Part shown: positions 55,456-64,000 of the stretch, piece by piece | Position numbering within the stretch: the stretch's first letter is position 1 | Layout of the letters: every line of letters starts with the position of its first letter | Assembly (NCBI GenBank): GCA_014529385.2 | Contig: CM043954.1 | Location: forward strand, 94,813,247 to 94,877,246 | Direction: 5' to 3' | DNA from: Adiantum capillus-veneris | Taxonomy: Eukaryota > Streptophyta > Polypodiopsida > Polypodiales > Pteridaceae | DNA length: 64,000 bases | The notes under the pieces: generated by a model | What the model was told of the DNA's origin: nothing | Database searches by the model: none | What the model saw: only the letters and a program-made list of their open reading frames with translations | Made by a program: the position numbers and the translations under genes

Positions 55456-57543
55456 ATGACACGCTATACCTTTGATGATATCCCAATCTTCTTCGGAAAT
55501 CTAGAAGAAGATGTTGATGATTTTCTTGCTGATTTTAGAATGGTTTGTCATATCCTTGGTAAAAGGGATGACATTGAAAAAGAGGATTTTCTATTGCTAT
55601 GCCTTAGAGGCAACGCTGAGCAATGGTTTTGGAGTATGTCTTCTCAGATTGAAGATGGGTATACCCAAATTTCCAAAGCTTTGAAGACCAGATTCTCTAA
55701 ATTTCCAACAACGGAGAAAGCATGGGCTTCATTAGGGAGACTTCAACAACATGGTGAAGACTACTATGCTTATAAGGATATTTTTTCTCGTCAATGGGGA
55801 GGATATGGGTTTAGTTCTACATTTCTAGATTATGTAAAAATGGAGCAATTTATTACAGGTTTGTCTCCTTTCCTAAAGACTAAGGTTACTTGTAGTGGAC
55901 CCTCTACCTTTGAAGAAGCGGTCACTATTGCCTGAAGGAAGTTTCACAAGTACTTCTACATCAAAAATGGTTTCCATCATGCTGGAAGAACCAACCATCA
56001 TGAAAGTGTTTCTATCAAGAAGTCATCTCCTTTGCCATACTTGTCTCCTTCTACTCCGACAAATGTTGAAGAAGTTAATTACATGCCAAGTGATTATTCA
56101 AGTGCTAAAGTGTGTGGCCAAGATTCAAATGTGGAATCTCTTTCTTCTACCTTTATCACAAGCATGCAAAAATCGACACAAGATATCTCAAATGGCATTG
56201 ATGATTCAATAATGGATACATCCAACCTTTTGGCGGAGGATCAATTTCTAGTCCCAGCAGACGAAGCTTTTGTGCAACATGACTCTATGGAGAATGAAGA
56301 CCTTAAAGGTAACCTTGATCTTATGGAATGTTCTGAGAGTGTATCTTGTCTAAAAGAAGAGAGTGAAGAAGAAGATGAAATCATAGGTGAAGAGATCATA
56401 GACCACATTGATCATAAAGAGATGATTGTGTACATGGAATGCCAACTCCAAAGCAAAGTAGAAGAGTGTGAGTTGAATCCATGTGAGGATAATCTTCAAG
56501 AAGTGTTTGAGGATGTTGAAAAGCATTGGTTTGACCCATGTATGTTAAGCATGGAGGAGCCTATCATGCAAGAAGCCAAAGTTTTCACAAAATCAAACAG
56601 TAATCCATCAGCCTTTGAGGTGGTACAATGTGAAGAGTTACAACCTTGCCAAAAGGGGGGCTTAGAAGGGGATGAAGAACATGGGAGAGTTGTTAAAAAT
56701 AAAATCATAAAAGGAAACTATCAAAAGGGTATCATTCTCTCCAATGGTGTTTTAGTGGGTGACTCTCCATTCATGGGACAATCTCTTAGCAAGAAAATCC
56801 AAGATTTTGAAGCCCCAATCATCTTCACATTGGGTTTCACCTCTTCAAAGTCAACTTCTCCTCTCTTCACATATACCTTTCATCGAGGGAACCATACCTT
56901 CTTAAGTGGAAGAGGACATGAATACTTGGTGATGAACGGATGTTTCCAAACCTTCTTCATTTGGTTCTTTGGTGTATGGAGGTCGCACATTGTGATGCTT
57001 CTGGTCTCCATCATAGATGAGAAAATTGTTGATTGCTACATGTGGATATTTCATCAATCAGTACCAAAATCTATTCTCTTCCAATGTGTTGGAAGCAATA
57101 GAAACCTTCGTCTATTATCTACTTATGTGGTAAATCATTTGCAATATCTTCCAATAGCAGTTGGAAGCATGGATCAAGCTTTCCTAAATCATGAAGATCA
57201 TAGAAATTTTGACTTTATGAGCCTACCGAGGTTGAATGAAATTTATGAGCTACAGTTCAGGAATTTGCTCATACAAGCTCTTGAAGATCGTAGCAGATAC
57301 ATCAACTTTACACCAGAGAAAGAGCAATCAATCTTTTATATCACATTCATAGTGATAGATGCAATGATGGAAAACAATAAAATCTACAAGTTTCTTCAAC
57401 CGAAATCACTAAGTGATTCCATACCATACATCTCTCTTTGGAAAGATACTTCAAGATCTTTGATCCTGGGGGGTGCTTATGGAAACTTTCTCAATGGAGG
57501 AGGTTTACTCCGTCACTTCATTACATCCTGCTATTGGCTCTGA
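55456..57543 (+). pseudogene. R2 gag-like protein with one in-frame TGA
   Basis: The first 159 codons have retrotransposon-gag character: TRYTFDDIPIFFGNLEEDVD, FLLLCLRGNAEQWFWSM, KALKTRFSKFP, MEQFITGLSP, FEEAVTIA. TGA at 55933-55935 then interrupts, but the same frame stays open for a further 535 codons to 57543. The position fits an Arg codon (CGA to TGA), since RKFHKYF follows. The long second part has an acidic region (LKEESEEEDEIIGEEIID) and then a hydrophobic part with FFIWFFGVWRSHIVMLLVSI. I recognise no protease, RT or integrase, nor any known domain. Whether the TGA is read through or is simply decay cannot be told from sequence. Confidence 0.75.
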
Positions 57544-57692
57544 GAACCTTTTATATCACACAAGGTTTTTTTAATCATACAACAAAGGTTTTTCAAAGAT
57601 GAGAGCAAACAAAGACAGACGTTACACAATCTACATGTTGTATGGTCGGATAAATGGTACATGAATGTACCATTATCTAAGGGGGGGGCTAA

Positions 57693-60292
57693 TGATAGCC
57701 GTTTTTTGGCTTTCCATAATTGCCATAGTAAGCTACCTCACCCTATCAAATCACTCAAACATTTTGGTTATCCCTACCATTTCACTGTACATAGGCGTGT
57801 GTGAGTTAGGGAACTTTCTCCATATTTTCTTAAAACCCTCAGCTAGTTAGTCACTGGGCTAGTTGAGCCAAAAAAAATAAATAAATAAAATAAAATAAAA
57901 TATTATGGCCTATTTGTGTATAAATATTTCATTGTATATAGGGCCTAAATAAAAGGATTTTTCATAATTATTTTGATATTTATTTAAATATTTCTACCTA
58001 TGGTGTGTTATTTATGCTATGTACATTGACTCACCATTACCATATTTTTTCTTACCATTTTGCATACTCTTTATTCCATATAAAAATAATTTCATGCAAG
58101 CTTCTCTTATTTTTGGTGTTACTCCATCCCAATAAAAATCCAAAAAATCTAGTTCTATTTATGTGTATATTTTTTCACTATTGTGATTTTTTTACTTCCT
58201 ACATCTATTCTCTATTACTCTCATAAATTAGAACACCAAAAATATGTATTTTTTTGTGGTAGACTTATAATGAGAGAGATTTATTCTGACCCCTTTATAT
58301 TTTTTCCACCTATATTATTTATATTTGACATGTACATATTTTTTTAGACCCCTCAATATTTGATTTCCTTAGTTGTACTATTCATTTATATCATGATCTC
58401 AACAATATCTTCAATTATAGACCTACCAAATAAGGTCAAGGGTATGTGGCATGCATGCATGCACCATGGGGAGCTCACTCTTGGATGTATTCAAAAGAAT
58501 CATCCAAAGAAGGACCTCACAAGGACCTTGTGCAGTGGAAAAAACAGTCGGTTTTGTTGAATTTGTAAAGATGACATGCTCCACGAATTTGAAAAGGTGA
58601 TACAAACAAAATTTGTAGCTCCTGAGCTGAACTTTCACCTCAAATGTTTTCATATTTGTTTGATCTACGAACTGTGAGCTATGATTTTATTGGTGAACCC
58701 CAGTTTGCCCATGCTATGCAGCCACACTTCCTCTTCCACTTTACCATTTTCCTCTTTCACACACACTCCTCCCTCTCCTTCCCACTGCCAAACCTGCAAC
58801 TCCCATTTCCTAATTCACCCTCTTCACCATTGCCACATCTCTCACACCTCCATAGCCTTCATCCTCCATTTCTACACCCTATGTGTCCCCCTTTCTCTCT
58901 ACATATATGTCCATATTACCATACTCTCTTAAGCTTTGCAAAGAACTTCACAAAATCAGCAAAAATCCAAGGATAACCTCTGCAAACGAAGGCTTTTATC
59001 ATGAATTTTCCAAGGTTTGAAGATAACATAGCTTCATCGATACGCGCTGCTTCGCCATGCTGACTGCTTCTTCTTCCGGTGTTGTAAAGAGGTGAATGTC
59101 AACTTCTCCAAAGCTTCAACCTCTCTTTACAAGCTCATCCCTTCTCTAACTTTTCTCATCATATATCTCACCATTTGGTGAATGATTTTGTAAATATTTT
59201 TTAGTGATAATTACTAACTACTAACCACTAACCTTATTATAAAATGCACCCTCTACTAGAGTAGGCACTCCCCAATTATTCACTCAATCCTCTCTCCTTT
59301 CATCCTCAATAATTCTCTTCCCTTGAGCCCACATCCATGTGACTCAAAGGACAAGAGAGACCCACCCTCATTGAAAAAAATAAAAATATGCACAATCTTT
59401 TATTCCTTCAAATAAACTTGATTAGGCCTAATCGTAATCGGGGATTCTAAACCTATAAATAGAGCCCTTCTCTCCCTTGTAAATCATCACATGATCACAC
59501 TACACCACACCATTCTCAACACATAACACACCACTCTTCAAGCCTAGTTGTGTAGAGTGTGTGCATTGTGAGTGCTCTATTCCATCACTACACATAGGTG
59601 CATGGAGAAGCTTGAAGTTAGTTATGCCATCTAGAGGAGTGGAGTGATACTATACTCTGCAATCACACTTGTATCCTACTCTTGTCCATAAATAAGATTC
59701 ATAGTTTTGGGTGCAATTGTATGCTGCAACTACGACTCTTCTCTCCAAATTGACTTGATAAGTTGGCTAATCAGGTGGTTGAAGGTATATTGTCCTTGAA
59801 GTTTGTTGTGCCATTTCATGCTTGGTGGTTTGAGTGCTTGTTGAATTGTTTGCCTACAAGGTCAATTGTAAGAGGGTGCTTGGTGACAGGGCTCCCGTGA
59901 CCCTAAGACAATTTGTGTATTGGCAACAAGGTCAAGTTTTGTGTTGTCTCTCTATTTCTCATCTAGCTTTGTGTGCATCTAGTCTTTAAGGCTAAGATTG
60001 AGTTGCTCAAGTTGATTTGTGCTCCTTACCTCTCTCTGGCGTGGTGAATGTTTGTGTTTGGTGTGTGTGGCTATCTTGCATTCCCCTCTCTTTGTGCGTT
60101 TGAGTACAAAGAGATATCACATGCGTCCTAGTTTGCATCTACAACTAGGTGGTGCCCCTTTTCTTTTTTGGTTTCTGGCTGGGGGTTGTTGTTGTCTCTG
60201 ATTGTGCTTGCCCCAGCCCCAATTGAGCATCACGGGAGCCTCGAAGGGTGTTTAGAGGCCGCTCTTCTTGTTGCCTGCCCTGGACCGCCTCA
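57693..60292 (+). repeat. 3' LTR of R2
   Basis: Second copy of the 2.6-kb LTR; TATAAATA at 59454-59461. Most 60-base stretches differ from the 5' LTR at only a few positions, so the insertion is fairly recent relative to the gypsy element. Confidence 0.92.
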
Positions 60293-61442
60293 CTACAAAC
60301 CTTGAGGTCAGATTGTTGATCACTGGTGCAAGTATCTTTATTTGCCAAGTGAAGAATCCTGTGTAGAACGCTTCATCGAATGCTAGCATATTGTGATAAG
60401 ATAGAAACATGCATCTGGCGTAGAATCCATAGAGGACTTCTTCGGAAGGTTGGCCACTGAGATCATAGCACAAACCTTTGTTACCCTCGAGGAATGACAT
60501 GCAAGGGGCATGTACTTGCCCTGGCTCATTGAGCACTTCAATACAGGTGAGAAGCATTTAGAATATTTTGTATAGCATAGCATATGAAAAATCTGGTAGA
60601 CTTTTAAATAATGACATGGTGCCCTTTAGGGTTTTTACCATGTATTCTTCAGTCACTAGCCCCTTTTCTAGAGCAAGCAATCTGGGGTAATTCAGCCAAG
60701 TTGGTCTCTTCTTTAGTAGTGCCTCATGTGTTATCCAGGTCCTTACTCTTGGTACACAATAGAAGGTGGGATCCTTTTGCAGGGCCGCAAGTGCTCTTGT
60801 GAATAGAATCAAGTACCTTAGGTTCTTCTTCAGCCAGCTCAAACTGCACTTTGGGTGGTCTCTATCTACGTCCTCGACTTGCATGTCTATGTAAAGTCTT
60901 TCGTTTACTTGTAGAAACTCAACTTTAATCAGAGGGTAGGGCAGGGATTGTTGGTGCCATTGTGCATTTATTTGATTGGGAGTGAGTTGTGTGACATTGA
61001 CATAATGAAGTACTCTCAACTCCCAATCCATTGCTGCCTTCCACAGCTCATCTACCTCTTGTGTAACTTTTTCTTTCAGTGCATCTTCTTCAGCCTTTGA
61101 GAGATGGACCATGGGCACTGTTTCTTCTTCTGTGATGGGTGCCTGAAATTCTTCCTCATCGCTCAGCTCTATTGCGGCCTTTGTCTCCATGTCAGCAAAT
61201 GATACTGACGGGATTTCTATCTGAGGTGGCTTTGAAGTGCCTGCCTCTTCTTGCGTTTCTATCCTTCCCTTTCTCAGTAGCTGGTTGACTTGTTTGAGTT
61301 TAGCTATCTCCTTTAGCAGCTCAGCTTCTCTTTGGACCCATATCAAGGCCATGTCTTTGTGCTGAGACTGCTATAATTTTAGCTCTAGCTCGGGGTCTTT
61401 ATTTTTCTTTTCTAACACCTTGTAGACCTCCCCTATTCCCTT
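60293..61442 (-). pseudogene. Middle part of the R3 ORF
   Basis: From 61442 leftward the frame reads KGIGEVYKVLEKKNK, a TAG, then an open stretch from 61352 to 60558 beginning MALIWVQREAELLKEIAKLK, helical and charged at first, then with YVNVTQLTPNQINAQWHQQS and LFTRALAALQKDPTFYCVPR. After a TAG at 60558 it continues (LNEPGQVHAPCMSFLEGNKG, FYARCMFLSYHNMLAFDEAF) until cut by R2 at 60293. It resembles proteins of non-autonomous plant retroelements in composition, but I recognise no specific domain. Confidence 0.55.
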
Positions 61443-61894
61443 CATTAGGTGAAAATTTGGACTCACAAAGGGGCCCTTTGAGGAGTTTGATTTTACCTCT
61501 CTCTACCAAAATGGGCGCATGGATAAATTTTTGCAAACAAACTCCAAAGTTGGTGGAGGTTTGACAATCAGAATGTCCTCTTCAAGATCTATCTACTGAT
61601 ATATAGCACGCCATGAGATTCCTCATATTTTAAAAGATTCTTTTTTTGATTCACCTATGATGTGACAACTCTATCAGAATCCAAGTGAATCAAAAAACAA
61701 TCTTCTAAAATATGAGGAATCTCATGGCGTGCTATATATCAGTAGATAGAGCTTGAATAGGACATTCTAACTGTCAAACTTCCGCCAACTTAAGAGTTTG
61801 TTTGCAAAAATTTATCCATGCACCTGTCTTGGTAGAGAGAGGTAAAGTCAAACTGCTTAAAGGACCCCTTTGTGAGTCCAAATTTCACCTAATG
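61443..61894. repeat. 452-bp foldback element inside R3
   Basis: Two arms of about 200 bp, starting CATTAGGTGAAAATTTGG at the left and CATTAGGTGAAATTTGGAC read from the right, pair almost throughout (GACTCACAAAGGGG, CATGGATAAATTTTTGCAAA, TAGCACGCCATGAGATTCC). The loop near 61650-61682 is short. No ORF; no clear target duplication. Confidence 0.85.
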
Positions 61895-62214
61895 GATCGA
61901 GGCAACAGCTGATTTTTCTTGTATTTGCCACAATAATATCGCCTGATCATTGATTCTTTGTTTTGAGTACTATAGAGAAGCATTGGCCACATCTAAGTGT
62001 ACCTAGATCTTTTGAGCTAATAGAATGGTAGTTAGAAGTTCATTTGTCACTTTCGTCCAGCTAATCATCCTTGGCTTTGCATGCATCTGACAATTTGGTA
62101 AGCAGCTCACCCAGTTCTTCCATTTCTTTCTGTTGCTTGTCTCTTGCGAGCTGATGTTATTCAGCTTCCGCTCTTAACTCTTGCACTTACCTGTGGAGAT
62201 CGGTGATGACATTA
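61895..62214 (-). pseudogene. Coiled-coil segment of the R3 ORF
   Basis: The frame VITDLHR, stop, VQELRAEAE, stop, HQLARDKQQKEMEELGELLT continues across the 265-bp insertion. Stops occupy Gln-like positions. Charged helical composition. Confidence 0.5.
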
Positions 62215-62479
62215 GGCTAAAAGCATGCTTTGGTGGTACAAAAAGGACTGTCCTTGATATAACCTTTGACAAATCTTTGAGCTACAATTTCTACACGTCA
62301 CATGAAAAACTACCTATCATGCTATATATCCCAAGTGGATAGATCTTCAAAAGGAGAATCTAAAAACACAAGGTCCAAAAAGTTTTGACCTAAACTACAA
62401 AATTTTTACCAATCCCCACTTTTTCATTGGTAGAAGTAAAATAGGTCCTTTTTTTGTACCACCAAACCACGCTTTCACC
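62215..62479. mobile_element. 265-bp MITE inserted in the R3 ORF
   Basis: Terminal inverted repeats of about 33 bp: GGCTAAAAGCATGCTTTGGT at the left, GGTGAAAGCGTGGTTTGGTG read from the right, both continuing into GGTACAAAAA. CATTA is present on both sides (62210-62214 and 62480-62484). Removing one CATTA and the element restores an uninterrupted helix frame on the minus strand. No coding capacity. The 5-bp duplication does not match a superfamily I can name with confidence. Confidence 0.85.
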
Positions 62480-64000
62480 CATTAAGTCTGTTGTCTAACT
62501 CCGCTTCGAGTGCGTTGATCACCATCTCTAACTCTTTGGACCGTGTGCTACGGCCAAGTGCTACTGAGCGAAGTCTTTCTGTTATCTCCTGCATTTGCTT
62601 AGCATATTTGTTCACTTCCAGGATGACTTCATCATTCGATTGCTAGTTTTCACTTTGTGCTAATTGCCTTGATGTTTCTACAGATTCTCTAACCTCTGGC
62701 TGCATCATGGCTACTGGTTGCTGCTGTTGCCTTTGTGTCAGGTGATATTTTCCTTTTGAGGTAGAGAATTGTATAATAGACTTATCTTGCTGTGTTGAGG
62801 TAGAGGGTGTTTCCTTGGCCTCTTGTTCTCTTGTGTGCTCAACTTTTGCCGATTCCTCTCCTAGTGTAGGACTGGCTGCCTTTTCTGTGTCTGGCTCTTT
62901 CTCTCTTTGTTTCTCTTGAGTAAAGACATCTACTTGCTATGTTATTTCCACTGCTTCTTGCTGTTCAGCTTCTTGTGTAGCTTTAGCTTCTTTTTTTTGT
63001 TCAACTTCTGCTTCTTTCATTGGCTCATTTGTTGTGTCTCTAACTGGTGATGGTGGTGGGATTGGCATTGGTTGATCTTGGTGTTCAGAGATAGGAGAAG
63101 AGATGCAGGGAGAAACATCACCTTGGTCATGTTGTGCTTCTCCTTGTGCAGTGGTTTCCTCTGCTCTCTTTTGATGTTCTTCCGCCTCTTACGCTTTTCT
63201 CGCCGCTTCTTCGGCTTCTTTCAGCTTTAAAGCTTCTGCTTCTTGGTACATCCGTTCCAATACTTCAGTGGGTTCTTCAACCTACTTCCTGGTGTGATGC
63301 TTGGTTCTTGGTCTCTTAAGCCCACTAGGCACCCACTATTCTGGGTCCTTTCCTTGTGCTTGGCAGTTGCGCTGGTATGCGTGTTTCTCTCTTTCAAATT
63401 GGGCTTGCTTTTTCACAGGCTCTTCTTGGTGTTCTTCCACGGCTTTTCTCTTCATTTCCTCCCTTTGTGCTCTCTTTTATTCATTATTCAAGCTTTCACT
63501 ATTGTGCCTTTTCGACGAGCTTTCAACAGACTTTCATCAGATTTGTAGGATCTCTTGGCCGATCTTGTATCTCGAGGAGATGGTTGAGCTGACACTATCC
63601 AAGTGTTTTGGTCTGGGACAGGTGGTAGGTTGTTGGCCATGCCGATGTCATGGTATGAAATCCTTGTCAACACCTCTCGTGCACCCAGGTAAGTAATATT
63701 TCCTTCTTTCTTTATTCCTTTCAAAGTGGTCAAGACGTATTGAGCATGGTCCACCGGTTGCCTGGTTGTTGACTTGAGGACTTGTGTGAAGGTGGTGGCA
63801 ACCGCATGATTGGGCGTGGTATACCTTGGTGGCCTCTTAGCCAGGAAGTGGAAGTGTTGGTGGTATAACCTAGCTGTCTCTTCCACCTGCTTGTGAATAA
63901 GGTTCGCAAAGGTGGCCTCCGCGGTTTCTTTTGTGAAAGTTTTGGCCGTCTTCCTATCCCTTGCCCTCATTGTCATTCCTTCTGTGGGCAATCTGAGTGC
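62480..64000 (-). pseudogene. N-terminal part of the R3 ORF (coiled-coil rich, continues beyond window)
   Basis: 63991-63488 is open: ATFANLIHKQVEETARLYHQ, TTRQPVDHAQYVLTTLKGIK, LGAREVLTRISYHDIG. This vaguely recalls the putative plant transposon protein domain found in retroelement ORFs; the resemblance is weak. Further left the same strand encodes a long Glu/Lys/Gln-rich segment (YQEAEALKLKEAEEAARKA, EVNKYAKQMQEITERLRSVA) with scattered stops. The start of the protein lies at or beyond the right edge. Confidence 0.5.

Larger units (their letters stand above)
52551..60292 (+). mobile_element. Large LTR retrotransposon R2 with gag but no pol
   Basis: Two ~2.6-kb direct repeats (52551-55143, 57693-60292) begin TGATAGCC and end CCGCCTCA; they are closely similar throughout. 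The flanks share CTAC (52547-52550, 60293-60296), a 4-bp match where 5 bp would be usual. A primer-site-like TTGGTGCCCCCACTGAGG follows the left LTR and a G-rich tract (G8, CTAA; 57681-57692) precedes the right LTR. The interior (2.55 kb) holds a gag-like ORF only. Long LTRs with no pol resemble LARD-type non-autonomous elements. It is inserted in the ORF of R3. Confidence 0.93.
52359..64000 (-). mobile_element. Interior of LTR-type element R3, interrupted by R2 and two MITE-like insertions
   Basis: Minus-strand coding-like sequence runs from the right edge of the window to 52380, broken by insertions at 62215-62479, 61443-61894 and 52551-60292. Joining the flanks of the 62215-62479 and 52551-60292 insertions keeps one reading frame. 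No RT or integrase is visible. The element continues beyond 64000. Confidence 0.6.

Overview
The window looks like nuclear DNA of a land plant with a large, repeat-rich genome. The evidence is one complete extensin-type cell-wall gene with an ER signal peptide, spliced CACTA transposase genes, a chromodomain-bearing Ty3/gypsy retrotransposon with an initiator-Met-type primer site, and long (CT)n/(CA)n tracts. I see no prokaryotic, organellar or viral genome. A fern or another non-seed or early-diverging vascular plant is possible, but the sequence alone does not settle it. By my reading about three quarters of the window is transposon-derived, and the only intact-looking host gene is the extensin at 28.1-29.2 kb.

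Layout. 1-724: end of a long terminal repeat of the same family as the gypsy element further right. 725-5876: no recognised gene; a duplicated block of CTTAAG-centred palindromes lies at 2.0-2.8 kb. 5877-19834: CACTA element A (3-bp target duplication AAG), interrupted at 8239-16024 by a second CACTA element N (target duplication CAT) that landed in the exon encoding the DUF4218-like part of A's transposase. N carries a 3-kb array of ~172-bp tandem repeats. 19835-20096: a 262-bp spacer. 20097-25884: CACTA element B (target duplication TTG), a relative of A in opposite orientation, so the two 5' ends face each other. B is itself invaded at 20638-23728 by a small LTR retroelement (142-bp LTRs, target duplication TTGAG) whose interior holds ~170-bp tandem repeats. 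25885-28147: single-copy-looking DNA and the extensin promoter. 28148-29179: extensin. Its 3' flank is a 477-bp tandem duplication, and the second copy is split by a gypsy element (29941-38453).

39.2-39.6 kb: a long foldback. 40116-49640: CACTA element C (target duplication TAT, TIR family CACTATG) with two divergent broken genes and a palindromic repeat array between them. 50449-51776: a non-autonomous element flanked by TTAA with piggyBac-like ends. From about 52.1 kb to the right edge: the minus-strand interior of an LTR-type element (R3) with a long coiled-coil ORF. R3 is interrupted by a 7.7-kb LTR element (R2, 52551-60292, 2.6-kb LTRs, gag but no pol) and by two foldback/MITE-type insertions.

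How it fits together. The nesting gives relative ages: N is younger than A; the small LTR element is younger than B; R2 and the 265-bp MITE are younger than R3; the gypsy element is younger than the duplication of the extensin 3' flank. All transposase and gag-pol genes seen are broken by stops, frameshifts or insertions, and many stops sit where related copies have Trp, Gln or Arg codons, as expected from cytosine deamination in methylated transposons. Mobilisation would depend on enzymes encoded elsewhere.

Limits: all boundaries and homologies were read by eye; domain names rest on recognised motifs, not on a search.
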